A DNA stretch of 64,000 nt. Origin: Pseudomonas sp. UBA5706 (lineage in GTDB: Bacteria; Pseudomonadota; Gammaproteobacteria; Pseudomonadales; Pseudomonadaceae). Each line of letters starts with the position of its first letter. Position 1 is the stretch's first letter. The notes under the pieces were generated by a model. It searched no databases. It saw nothing but the letters and a program-made list of their open reading frames with translations, and was not told the origin of the DNA. Location of the stretch: contig NZ_DIHC01000010.1 in the NCBI RefSeq assembly GCF_002419965.1, forward strand, positions 1-64,000, in the 5' to 3' direction. A program made the position numbers and the translations under genes. Below, piece after piece: positions 33,997 through 42,565 of the stretch.

Positions 33997-36924
33997 TCAC
34001 TGGGGGAGCAACTGCGCCCAAGTTGAACTGCACGCCTTACCCAGCGTGAACGCCTCGCCGGCGAGCGTCAGGTTCTTGTTATAGGCAAGGTCGTGGGCGA
34101 ATGCATCGGCCCATTTGCCCTGCAACGCCGCCAAGGCCGAAGGTGCCGTCGGCAACGTGCCCGGGTGAATGACCTGCACCTGCGGCGTCCACACCGTCAG
34201 ATAACCGGCCTGGCCCAGCTTGAGGCACAGGTCGACATCCGCAAAAGCGTCGGCGAACTGTTCCTGATCAAGGCCGCCGACGCTGTCGAACAATTCCTTG
34301 CGCACCATCAGGCAGGCATCCGATACCGCAGAGTAGCTCTGATCCAGCAGCAGGCGCTGCAGATAACCCGCTGCATCCTTGGTCTCACCGACAAAGGCCG
34401 AACCGACGCCCCCGTTCAAGCCCAGAATCAGACCGGCCTGGCTGACGTTGCCCTGGCGGTCGACGAGTTTGGCGCCGACGACGCCCACTTCGGGACGCAT
34501 AGCGTGATTGAGCAGCGCATCAATCCAGTTGGGCCCCATCACTTCACTGTCAGCTGACAACAGGATCAGGTACTCGCCCTTGGCCTGCGCGGCGACCGTA
34601 TTGATCAGGGCTGCCTTGCTCAGACGCGCCTCGGTCCGTACGACGCGCACGCGCCCTTTCTCCTGACGCGCCAGCCACTCGACCATTTCAGGCGACTGAC
34701 TGTGATTGTCAGCCAGCAGCACCTCGTAGCTGACGTAACGCGTACGCAAGGTGACGCTCGCCAGACAACGCTGCAACTCGGCCAGATCGTCTGCGCAGGG
34801 CAACACGATTGACACCAGCGGGCGCTGGCTGTGGCGGTAGTCGATACGCCAGGTGCCCGGCGTGGCGGCAATCACCTGCGCCTTGTAACCGCGATTGTTC
34901 AGGTGACGCGTCAGCGCCAGACGCTGCTGCGGGTTGTCTTCACCCGTCGGCGCATCACAGACCAGCAACGGCTCATCCAGATGCGCGAGCCAGCCCATGC
35001 CGCCCTGTTCGATCACGCGCAACAGCAGTTCGAACTCCAGCGCCTGAGCGAAATCGGCCGAATAGCCGCCAGCGTCCAGCAGTACGTCGCGACGCAGCAG
35101 CCAATGGCGGGACATCTGGCTCGGATTGCTTTGCAACAGGTCAAGGTTAAAACCGGGGCGCATCACGTGGGTCAGCGCGCCGCCAGGCAGGCGTTGAATT
35201 TCGTCGGCAAACACCGCACGGCATTGCGGCGCAGCCTGCAACTCCAGCGAGGCGCGCAACAGCCCACCCGGGATGAACTCGTCGCCCACTTCAGCCAGCA
35301 GCACCCAGTTGCAAGAGGACTGCTGGACCGCCTGATTGATCTTCTCGACCCAGCTGTTTTTGGTGACTCTTACAAAGTGCAGCGTGTTCTGCGCGCTGGT
35401 GGTCGATGGCGGCTCGCCGGTGGTCAAGACCACCACCTTGAAAGACTTGCAGTGGCCTTCGACCAGACTGTCGAGCGTGACCTGCAACCTGTGCATGTCA
35501 TCAGCCAGGTCCAACAGCAGGATGAGAAATTGCGGCGCAGCGCCCTGCGCGGCAATGTGGCTGGAGATGGCCTGCGCGTCGGCTGCCGAAGTCTTGCGTG
35601 CGTCAAGCCATTGCAGCAGGCGACCGGACGGCATCTGGTCGAAGCGCACCCGGTGGTCTTCACGATTGACCGAGGTCAGGCGTTCGAGCCAGCGAGACAT
35701 CTGGCCGGCTTCCTGCGGATCGTCCTGGCGGGCCATCAGGGTCGCCAGCGGTTCGACGACGTGCGGGTTGAAAATATTCAGGGCCATTGCTTCCCATAGC
35801 CGGTTGGCGATGGTTTCAGGGTTGTCGTTGGCGTGGGTGCGCAACAGCAGCGCCTGCTGCACCCACACACCCTCAAGCGCCTCGATCTGCAACTGGCCGG
35901 CAGGCATCGCGTGGATCAAAAACTCGATCTCGTTCAACACGTCGAAAAACGCCTGGTTGTAAAACGGCATCTCAACGAACTGACGGGGTCCGAACTGCCG
36001 GTCCGCAGGGCTGAACACGTCATTCCAGCGCGAGGAAACGATGCTGGTCAGCCCGAGCGAACGCTGTTCATCCAGGCAGGCGCACAGCGCCGCATAACCC
36101 GAGACCGCAAGTTCGACGCGCGCAGGCACGCTCAGAGGTTCGAGTCCCGTCTCAAGAGAAGCCAGGAAGCTGGCAAATTGCTGACGCTCAACCATCGCCT
36201 CGGGCGCGGTGCTGCCCAGCTTTTTAAGCATGTTGGTCTGTTGATCGCAGAAGCGGTGCTCGCGCTCGCGCACCCCATAAGCAATCGGCAGGATGCGTGC
36301 CTTGGCGCAGGCCAGCAGGAAGAACGCGTGACCATATTCCTGCAGCTCGCCGCTGGTGCCCTGCGGTAAAGCTGCGAACCACTGCTTCAACAATGAGGTA
36401 CGCGTCACGGCATAAAATGGCGGAATGTATTGATTCAGAAAGCTCAGCACGCGTTCTGCAGCGTCATCGGATGCGTAATCTTCCAGCACCTTTTTGTCGC
36501 GACGCAGATACTCGACCTTGTCACCATGGGCCTGATACATCAGGCAATAGCCGTGGCACAGACCGTATGCAGGTTGCGCAGCCAGGAAATCCACGGACTG
36601 GACCAACCCGTCGTGTACCAGGAAGTCTTCGTCGCTGATCAGCGCCATGAAGGGTGTGGTCACCTGCTCGACGCCGTGGGCGATCTTGCTTTGCACCGCG
36701 CGCTCGGCAAATTGCGGCAAATGCAGGTAACTCACCTGAGCGAACAGCGAAGCAATGTCGCTGTTGGCGTGTTGCGAAGAGTCCAGAACCAACACCCGCG
36801 CGTGCAACGTGCTGTAGTACTGCAATGTCCGACGCAAGAATGCCGGCCGGTCCTGAGTGAGGACAACAAGGGTGAGTTGCTCATCAAGCGACATGGTGTT
36901 TCCCAAAAGTTGGTGACTGTCCAT
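33997..36924 (-). CDS. fgt2: Large multidomain glycosyltransferase, Fgt2-like
   Basis: About 975 residues. An N-terminal glycosyltransferase domain (LTLVVLTQDRPAFLRRTLQYY, acidic motif in FMALISDEDFLVHDG) is followed by a helical stretch, then a middle GT2-like module with an eroded DxD (NWVLLAEVGDEF, PGFNLDLLQSNPSQMSRHW), and a C-terminal GT2 domain (VSIVLPCADDLAELQRCLAS, LLSADSEVMGPNWIDALLNHA, VDLCLKLGQAGYLTVW). Fgt2 in P. syringae adds sugars to flagellin after Fgt1. Start chosen for its AGGA 8 bases upstream; ATG 36894 (MSLDEQL) is a good alternative and the open frame extends to 37098. Confidence 0.86.
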   Translation of the reverse strand: MDSHQLLGNTMSLDEQLTLVVLTQDRPAFLRRTLQYYSTLHARVLVLDSSQHANSDIASLFAQVSYLHLPQFAERAVQSKIAHGVEQVTTPFMALISDEDFLVHDGLVQSVDFLAAQPAYGLCHGYCLMYQAHGDKVEYLRRDKKVLEDYASDDAAERVLSFLNQYIPPFYAVTRTSLLKQWFAALPQGTSGELQEYGHAFFLLACAKARILPIAYGVREREHRFCDQQTNMLKKLGSTAPEAMVERQQFASFLASLETGLEPLSVPARVELAVSGYAALCACLDEQRSLGLTSIVSSRWNDVFSPADRQFGPRQFVEMPFYNQAFFDVLNEIEFLIHAMPAGQLQIEALEGVWVQQALLLRTHANDNPETIANRLWEAMALNIFNPHVVEPLATLMARQDDPQEAGQMSRWLERLTSVNREDHRVRFDQMPSGRLLQWLDARKTSAADAQAISSHIAAQGAAPQFLILLLDLADDMHRLQVTLDSLVEGHCKSFKVVVLTTGEPPSTTSAQNTLHFVRVTKNSWVEKINQAVQQSSCNWVLLAEVGDEFIPGGLLRASLELQAAPQCRAVFADEIQRLPGGALTHVMRPGFNLDLLQSNPSQMSRHWLLRRDVLLDAGGYSADFAQALEFELLLRVIEQGGMGWLAHLDEPLLVCDAPTGEDNPQQRLALTRHLNNRGYKAQVIAATPGTWRIDYRHSQRPLVSIVLPCADDLAELQRCLASVTLRTRYVSYEVLLADNHSQSPEMVEWLARQEKGRVRVVRTEARLSKAALINTVAAQAKGEYLILLSADSEVMGPNWIDALLNHAMRPEVGVVGAKLVDRQGNVSQAGLILGLNGGVGSAFVGETKDAAGYLQRLLLDQSYSAVSDACLMVRKELFDSVGGLDQEQFADAFADVDLCLKLGQAGYLTVWTPQVQVIHPGTLPTAPSALAALQGKWADAFAHDLAYNKNLTLAGEAFTLGKACSSTWAQLLPQ

Positions 36925-37241
36925 AAGGTTTTTCCTGCAATCCGGCCAAGCGTCAAAAAAACGTTGTTCGTGAAAGCCTTGCACGCTGCGGGGCAGTGAG
37001 AGGCTTTTCGTCAAAGGCATGAAAACTGTCGGTGAACGGCGCACACGCTGCGGGCCGGGCTGATCAGGGCCTGTCTGCGGATGCGTCGTTCGCCGCATGC
37101 CAGCGCCAGCGGTGCATGACTTATGGCGTTATCCGCCTGACGTAGCAGGAAGCACGCCAACTCTGTTTCGCCTGAGCAGGAGGGATGAGATAGCGCGGCG
37201 GGCGTCCGAGTGGCACCCGCCGTACGGGAAACGCAAGTTTT
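36925..37241. other. Intergenic region fgt1-fgt2 with a hairpin
   Basis: 317 bases without a supported gene. Just after fgt1 the minus strand forms GGCGGG...CCCGCC (about 37200-37224), without a U-tract. The rest shows direct-repeat-like 'cacgctgcggg' words (37000 and 37046 areas) but no clear promoter. Part of it is an open extension of the fgt2 frame. Confidence 0.5.
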
Positions 37242-40200
37242 TCAGTCGGCCAGCCAGCCATTGACCCAATGCTGGAGGTTGTCACCACGCAGTATGTAGT
37301 CGCGCATCACGATCTCTTTCAATTCATCGCCCATCCGATAGCTGGCAACCGGGTCGGCCAGGTGCATGCGGATCGCTTCGAGCCACTCTTCAGTGCTGTT
37401 GCTGATAATGCGGGTACAGGGCAGGTAACCCTCGTAAGCCCGGGTATCGCTGCAGATCACCGGATAACCGCAGGCGCCGTACTCCAGCAGTCGCAGGTTG
37501 CTTTTGCAGTCATTGAAGATGTGGTACTCCAGCGGGGCCAGCGCCAGATCGAGGTTCAGGCTGGCAAGCTTGGCCGGGTAGGCATGCAGCCCGACCGCAG
37601 GGTGGAATTCGTGAACGTAGGGTTTCAGTGCCTCGGGGCACATGCCGAAGAACACCCACTCCACCTGATCCGCCAGTTCACGCACCACATCGGCAATGAT
37701 CTCCAGATCGCCCGCATGACTGGTACCACCGCCCCAGCCTACCCGGGGCTTGCCAGAGGTCTGCCGCTGACTACGCACTCCGCTCCACAATTGCGAAGCC
37801 AGCATGTTCGGCACCACGCGAATGTCCTGATGCAGCCCTGACAGGGCATCGGCCAGCGCTGTCGTGGAGACCACGACGCGATCACACAGGCTGGTGCCCA
37901 GACGGACCATGCTCTCCATGTTGCTCGGCATGCTGCGCAGGTGACCGTTTTTCTTCGGCACGCTGATCACATAATCGTCCAGCTCATAGATGCGTCGCGC
38001 ATTGGAGTAGGTCTTCAACTTGAGGACCTCATCGATCGAGGCCTGACTGTAGCGGCACTGCACGATGATCACATCGGGCGACTGGCGCTCCAGATCGATG
38101 ATCGACGGCGAGTCATAGCTCAGGCGCCCCTCGATGCGGCCATCGGCCTCCAGTTCCAGAAACGGTTGGGAAACGCGGTAATGCCCGACGGCCGTGCTGT
38201 TGACGGGCATTGCCAGAACATTGGGCAAGCGTCTTGTCGAATAAGGATTCCAGCCTTTTTTAAGGCCCGGCTCAAGGCTGTAAAACGAGCCGGTCAGACG
38301 CAGGTTGGGGTTATAGGCCGGATCGCGAGCCACGGTCGGCAACCAGCGCAGATAGAACGCCTGTTGATCGTTGATCTGAAGCTGTTTTTCTCGCTGCTGC
38401 TCGACCACCGGCAACGCACCTACGGCCAACAACGCTCGTGGCGCCCAGACCACCAGATAACCGGATTGACGCGCCCGCAGGCAAAGGTCTACTTCATTCA
38501 GGCTGCCCGTGAAGCCGGTGCTGTCGAGCCCGCCCAGTTGCTCGAACAGGGCCCGACGCACCAACAGGCATTCGGGCCCCACGGCGCTCAGGTTCTGCGT
38601 TGCCTTCAGACGCAGCAAATGGCCCGCAGCGTTCAGTGGCTCGCCGAAGAAAGCCGGACCGGCGGGCCCGTGGTAACCCAAAATGAGCCCAGCCTGGAGC
38701 ACATAGCCTTCGGCGCTGAACAGCTTGCCGCCGACCACGCCCACCTCAGATCTGCGCCCATGATTGAGCAACTCGTCGAGCCAGTCGGCATTAGCGACCA
38801 CCGCATACACGCTGAGCATCAACAGGTAGTCGCCGCGCGCCAGAGACGCGGCGTAATTGCGAATGTCGCCAGCGTTGCCCTGCCCTGCGTAATGCACCAC
38901 TCTGAGTTTGTCGCCGCCTACGGCCTGCATGTCAGCCAGCCAGGCGCGCGCGTCTACGCCCAGGCTGCCGTGATCGACGATCAGCACTTCGTAATTGCCG
39001 TAGGCGGTGTGGGTCAGCATCGTTTCAATGCAACGCTGCAACGCGGCCAACTGGTCCTTATGGACGATGACCACCGACACCAGCGGCTGATCGACACTGA
39101 GGTATTGAACCTGATTGATCAGCGGCTGCTCGGTCTCATGCAAACGATGTTCTATACCCAGGCGCAGCAAATGCGCCTTGAGCACTTCGGCGCTTTGTTC
39201 GACCACCTGATCGAGTTTGAGCCACTGATCAAAGGCCAGTTGGGACTCGACCAGAATTTCGGCCACGTGATGCACGACGGCACCGCGCGCCTCGAACAGA
39301 CGCCAGATCGCATCGTGAGGCGCCAGTTCGCCATAACGCGGGTCGAAACCGCCGAGCCCGGTGATCGCCTCCAGTTGGAAGGCCAGCACCCGGCCGACGT
39401 AGGGATAACTGCGCAGCAGATCGAGGTTGAAACCGGGCTTGAACACGGGCTCTGCCGACTCGCCTTTGTGCAAGGCACCCTCGTCGCTGTAGATGCACAA
39501 CACATCGGCTGTTGAAGCGATGCGTTCGGCCAGGATCAGCAGCGCGCAATCGATCAGGCGATCACCGGCGCGCAACAGGTACAGCCAGTCGACGCGCTGC
39601 AACTGAGGCACAAGCGTGTTCAACTGCGTCACCCAGTCGGCTTGCGCCGGCAGCGTAAATACCCGCTCGTGCAGCACCGCCTCTTCACAGCTGGCGGACA
39701 GCACCAGAATCAACTCCGGTGGATACAGCTGGGCTTCGAGGCTTTCCAGCGTCAGTGCCAGACTGGCCGGACTGCCAGACGGGTCAAGAACCACCGCCAC
39801 CAGCTTGGGCTGCACCGGCCAGGTAGAGACGATATCGGGAACACGCGCCCGCTCGGCGCCGAACAGCGTGCGATAACTCAGCCATTGCTGATACAACCCG
39901 GCAAAACTTTCGCTGTCGCTGCCGACCCGCCATGGCAGCACGGCCTGTCGGTCACCCAGCATGCGACTGAGCGGCAACTCCTGCCATACGCGGGATTCGT
40001 CATACGCCTCAGCCAGGGGTACAAAACGGACCCAGCCGTAATCAGGTGCGTCCTCGCCTGCACGTGCCTTGAGCATCTCCCTGAGCCAGTCGCGCTCACC
40101 GTCGACCCGGTCAATGACCGCCTGCTGGCGGCTGAAGCGCTCGGGGTGCAAGCGCTCGGCGCTGAGCACATCGTTGAGCATGACCATGTTGCCGCGCTTG

Positions 40201-40829
40201 AGCAGACAGATGTACAGCGCAAAATCGACCAGCGCCGTGAACCCGTCCCCGACCTCTCTGAGGGCGGGCAGAATCTGCGCCACATCGCTGCTGCGCATCA
40301 GCGAACTGGTAAAGCCGCCCAGAAAGTTGGTCGGGGAGATATCAAAGACCGACAGCAGGTCAGCACCGTAGAACAACGCACTGACTTCGGCGAGGGGGCA
40401 GTTCTCGATGCGCGCGGGCAGTTGGATGTCATCCGGATCGCAGAAATAGCGCTGAGCCAGCACCAGACTGACGTCGTCATGCTTATCCAGCACCTGCGCC
40501 TGCCGGGCAACTGCGGCAGGAAACAGCCGGTCGTCATCGCACAGGAACTTGATGAACTGCCCACGGGCCTCGTTCAGGCCTACCAGCAAGTTGCCGACAA
40601 AGCCCTGACGTCTGGGGTTGCGAACGTAACGCAACGTTGCAGACCCCGTCCCTGTCAGCTGTTCGACGATCTGCTCGATTTCATCGCCCTGGCTGTCATC
40701 ACAGACCACCACCTCCAACGGCTGCCACGTCTGCGCCAGGGCATCCAGCAGCGCCCGACGGAAAAAGCGCGGGTTGTAGGCGGGTATGACGATGCTGACC
40801 AGAGGAGCTGAATTCACGGGCGGGCTCAC
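37242..40829 (-). CDS. fgt1: Very large multidomain glycosyltransferase, Fgt1-like
   Basis: 1195 residues, cytoplasmic. Domain order: N-terminal GT2 (1-~250, LVSIVIPAYNPRFFRRAL, intact DxD at 98-100 in KFLCDDDRLF); middle GT2-like module (~350-570, acidic motif reduced to LLRAGDRLI); third GT2-like module (583-~800, with SVYAVV where NNDTEV is usual); C-terminal GT4/GT-B module (861-1195, NDCKSNLRLLEYGACGYPVICSD). Fgt1 is essential for flagellin glycosylation in P. syringae pv. tabaci. It is next to flgL as there. The start is a GTG with a poorly spaced GAGGA. Confidence 0.88.
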   Translation of the reverse strand: MSPPVNSAPLVSIVIPAYNPRFFRRALLDALAQTWQPLEVVVCDDSQGDEIEQIVEQLTGTGSATLRYVRNPRRQGFVGNLLVGLNEARGQFIKFLCDDDRLFPAAVARQAQVLDKHDDVSLVLAQRYFCDPDDIQLPARIENCPLAEVSALFYGADLLSVFDISPTNFLGGFTSSLMRSSDVAQILPALREVGDGFTALVDFALYICLLKRGNMVMLNDVLSAERLHPERFSRQQAVIDRVDGERDWLREMLKARAGEDAPDYGWVRFVPLAEAYDESRVWQELPLSRMLGDRQAVLPWRVGSDSESFAGLYQQWLSYRTLFGAERARVPDIVSTWPVQPKLVAVVLDPSGSPASLALTLESLEAQLYPPELILVLSASCEEAVLHERVFTLPAQADWVTQLNTLVPQLQRVDWLYLLRAGDRLIDCALLILAERIASTADVLCIYSDEGALHKGESAEPVFKPGFNLDLLRSYPYVGRVLAFQLEAITGLGGFDPRYGELAPHDAIWRLFEARGAVVHHVAEILVESQLAFDQWLKLDQVVEQSAEVLKAHLLRLGIEHRLHETEQPLINQVQYLSVDQPLVSVVIVHKDQLAALQRCIETMLTHTAYGNYEVLIVDHGSLGVDARAWLADMQAVGGDKLRVVHYAGQGNAGDIRNYAASLARGDYLLMLSVYAVVANADWLDELLNHGRRSEVGVVGGKLFSAEGYVLQAGLILGYHGPAGPAFFGEPLNAAGHLLRLKATQNLSAVGPECLLVRRALFEQLGGLDSTGFTGSLNEVDLCLRARQSGYLVVWAPRALLAVGALPVVEQQREKQLQINDQQAFYLRWLPTVARDPAYNPNLRLTGSFYSLEPGLKKGWNPYSTRRLPNVLAMPVNSTAVGHYRVSQPFLELEADGRIEGRLSYDSPSIIDLERQSPDVIIVQCRYSQASIDEVLKLKTYSNARRIYELDDYVISVPKKNGHLRSMPSNMESMVRLGTSLCDRVVVSTTALADALSGLHQDIRVVPNMLASQLWSGVRSQRQTSGKPRVGWGGGTSHAGDLEIIADVVRELADQVEWVFFGMCPEALKPYVHEFHPAVGLHAYPAKLASLNLDLALAPLEYHIFNDCKSNLRLLEYGACGYPVICSDTRAYEGYLPCTRIISNSTEEWLEAIRMHLADPVASYRMGDELKEIVMRDYILRGDNLQHWVNGWLAD

Positions 40830-40896
40830 TGAGCGGCGCGTTTCCTCGCGGGAAGGAAGGACTTGCCGCTGATATTAACGATAGAGACTCAGCGGT

Positions 40897-40924
40897 GGCG
40901 AAGCCGGATGAATCCGGCCTCGCC
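40897..40924 (-). terminator. Hairpin after flgL
   Basis: Long stem GGCGAGGCCGGAT / ATCCGGCTTCGCC with a 2-base loop, 15 bases after the flgL stop, not followed by a U-run. It may slow or partly stop transcription into fgt1, or protect the flgL 3' end. Confidence 0.55.
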
Positions 40925-40938
40925 TTGCAATGGGATGA

Positions 40939-42552
40939 TTACAACTTGCTGAACAAATTCAGCGCAGACAGTTGCGTGAAGACCAGTTGCGAGGCCTGCA
41001 ACATGGTCTTTTGCAGGGTCAGGCGCGCAATGGCGTCCACCGGATCGGAGGCGGTGATGGTACCTGCTTCGGTCGTGCCGTTATCAATCAGGTTCTGGTT
41101 AGTAACACCCTGGTCGGTCGCGGTCCTGGACCTTGCACCGCCGTCACTGACCGCATTGGAGATCTGATTGGAGGCACTGGTGAGGTTGCCGATGGTCGAG
41201 GTCAGCGTGGCCTGCAGTTTTTGCGCTGCAACCGGATCGCCATCGACCTTGCCATTGAGCGCAGTGATCACGTTCGACAGGGTATTGAGCACGTTCTGCG
41301 TTTGCTGGGTCGACGACGACGCGGTGAACTGATCACCGCTGGCCAGCGACGGTGGAGTACCACTGAAGGTAAAGGTCACACCCGCGGCGACCGCCTGGTT
41401 GGCAACCGGCGATCCGCTCAGCGTGCCGGTGGACACCGGCTTGCTGGTCGCCGCATCGTAGGGTGCTGCGTACAGGCTGAACGTGGTGGCGTCGGAAAAA
41501 CGCAGCACCGCCCCGCCATTTGGGAACGTCTTGTCGAACGTCGCCTGATCGGTGACCTTGGAGCTGGTGATGACCGTGGAGCTCGACGAGTTACTTGGCA
41601 GGCGAGCGGTACTGACGGTGCTCGGTGACACTGCCAGCTCGAAGGTATGTGGCGATGCTGTCATCGCGGCGTCGGCTTCAGCGGAGCTGCCGTACTGCGC
41701 AGTCGTCAGGTTGATGTTCAGGCTCATTTCCAGGCCACGGAACGTGATGGCCTGAGACGCACCGCTGGTGGTGGCGAACTTGCCTGCCTGGCTCGCCTCG
41801 CCGGTGACGTCAGTACCATCCTTGTCGAGGATCGTGTACTGGCTGCCATTGGTGAAGCTGATGCTGTAAGGCTGACCGGTCGTGAACTTGCTGTTGTAGG
41901 CAGCCGTGTCGCTGACGCTGCCGCCGGACAAGGAAATCATCCCGTCGTCGGTGGTCGGCGAGGTCAGGCTGGCCGTGGTGCGTGTCGTGTTGACCGCCTG
42001 CTCGAAGGCGTCCCAGCCAGTGGTATTGCTGGCCATGGAAATGCCGCTGCCGATGTCCAGCATGTTGCGCGTTTGGTCGCCCTGATAGCTATAGGTGCCA
42101 TCGGGATTGACCACGTAGGGCTCGGTGGTGGATTTGGAACCGGCGAACAGATACGAACCGTTGGCGTCCTTGCTGTTCATCAGGCCAAGGATTTGCGTCT
42201 GCAGCTGCTTGAGCTCGGCCGCGTTGGCCTGGCGGTCCTTGTCGGTAAAGGTGGCGTCATTGGCCCCCAGCACCAGTTCCTGGGCGCGCTGGATCGCCTG
42301 GGTGATGGACGTCATCGCCGTCTCGGTCTGGACCACACCGGTATTAATGCTGTCGATGTTGGACTTGTACTGATTAAGCTGGGTACCCATCTGCTGCAGT
42401 TGCAGAACGCGAGCTGCGCCGACCGGATCGTCGGCCGCCGTATTGAGCTTGATCTGACTGGCCACCTCGTCGCTGGTCTTGGTGGTATTGGCGTAGTTAC
42501 GCGAGTAGTTCGCAGCACTGGTCTCGTAAAACTGAGCGGTGGAAATACGCAT
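40939..42552 (-). CDS. flgL: Hook-filament junction protein FlgL
   Basis: Hook-associated protein 3, between FlgK and the filament. The 537 residues have a flagellin-like N-terminus (MRISTAQFYETSAANYSRNY) and C-terminal helix (DPVDAIARLTLQKTMLQASQLVF), with a large Ser/Thr-rich central domain (~150-430). It is about 100 residues longer than P. aeruginosa FlgL as I recall it, the excess being in the exposed domain. It starts 13 bases after flgK. Confidence 0.95.
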   Translation of the reverse strand: MRISTAQFYETSAANYSRNYANTTKTSDEVASQIKLNTAADDPVGAARVLQLQQMGTQLNQYKSNIDSINTGVVQTETAMTSITQAIQRAQELVLGANDATFTDKDRQANAAELKQLQTQILGLMNSKDANGSYLFAGSKSTTEPYVVNPDGTYSYQGDQTRNMLDIGSGISMASNTTGWDAFEQAVNTTRTTASLTSPTTDDGMISLSGGSVSDTAAYNSKFTTGQPYSISFTNGSQYTILDKDGTDVTGEASQAGKFATTSGASQAITFRGLEMSLNINLTTAQYGSSAEADAAMTASPHTFELAVSPSTVSTARLPSNSSSSTVITSSKVTDQATFDKTFPNGGAVLRFSDATTFSLYAAPYDAATSKPVSTGTLSGSPVANQAVAAGVTFTFSGTPPSLASGDQFTASSSTQQTQNVLNTLSNVITALNGKVDGDPVAAQKLQATLTSTIGNLTSASNQISNAVSDGGARSRTATDQGVTNQNLIDNGTTEAGTITASDPVDAIARLTLQKTMLQASQLVFTQLSALNLFSKL

Positions 42553-42565
42553 GAATTACGACTCC

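Noticed and set aside
37941..39515. 524-codon plus-strand open frame antisense to fgt1
   Set aside because: Shadow frame, with Gln/His/Arg-rich composition typical of such artefacts.
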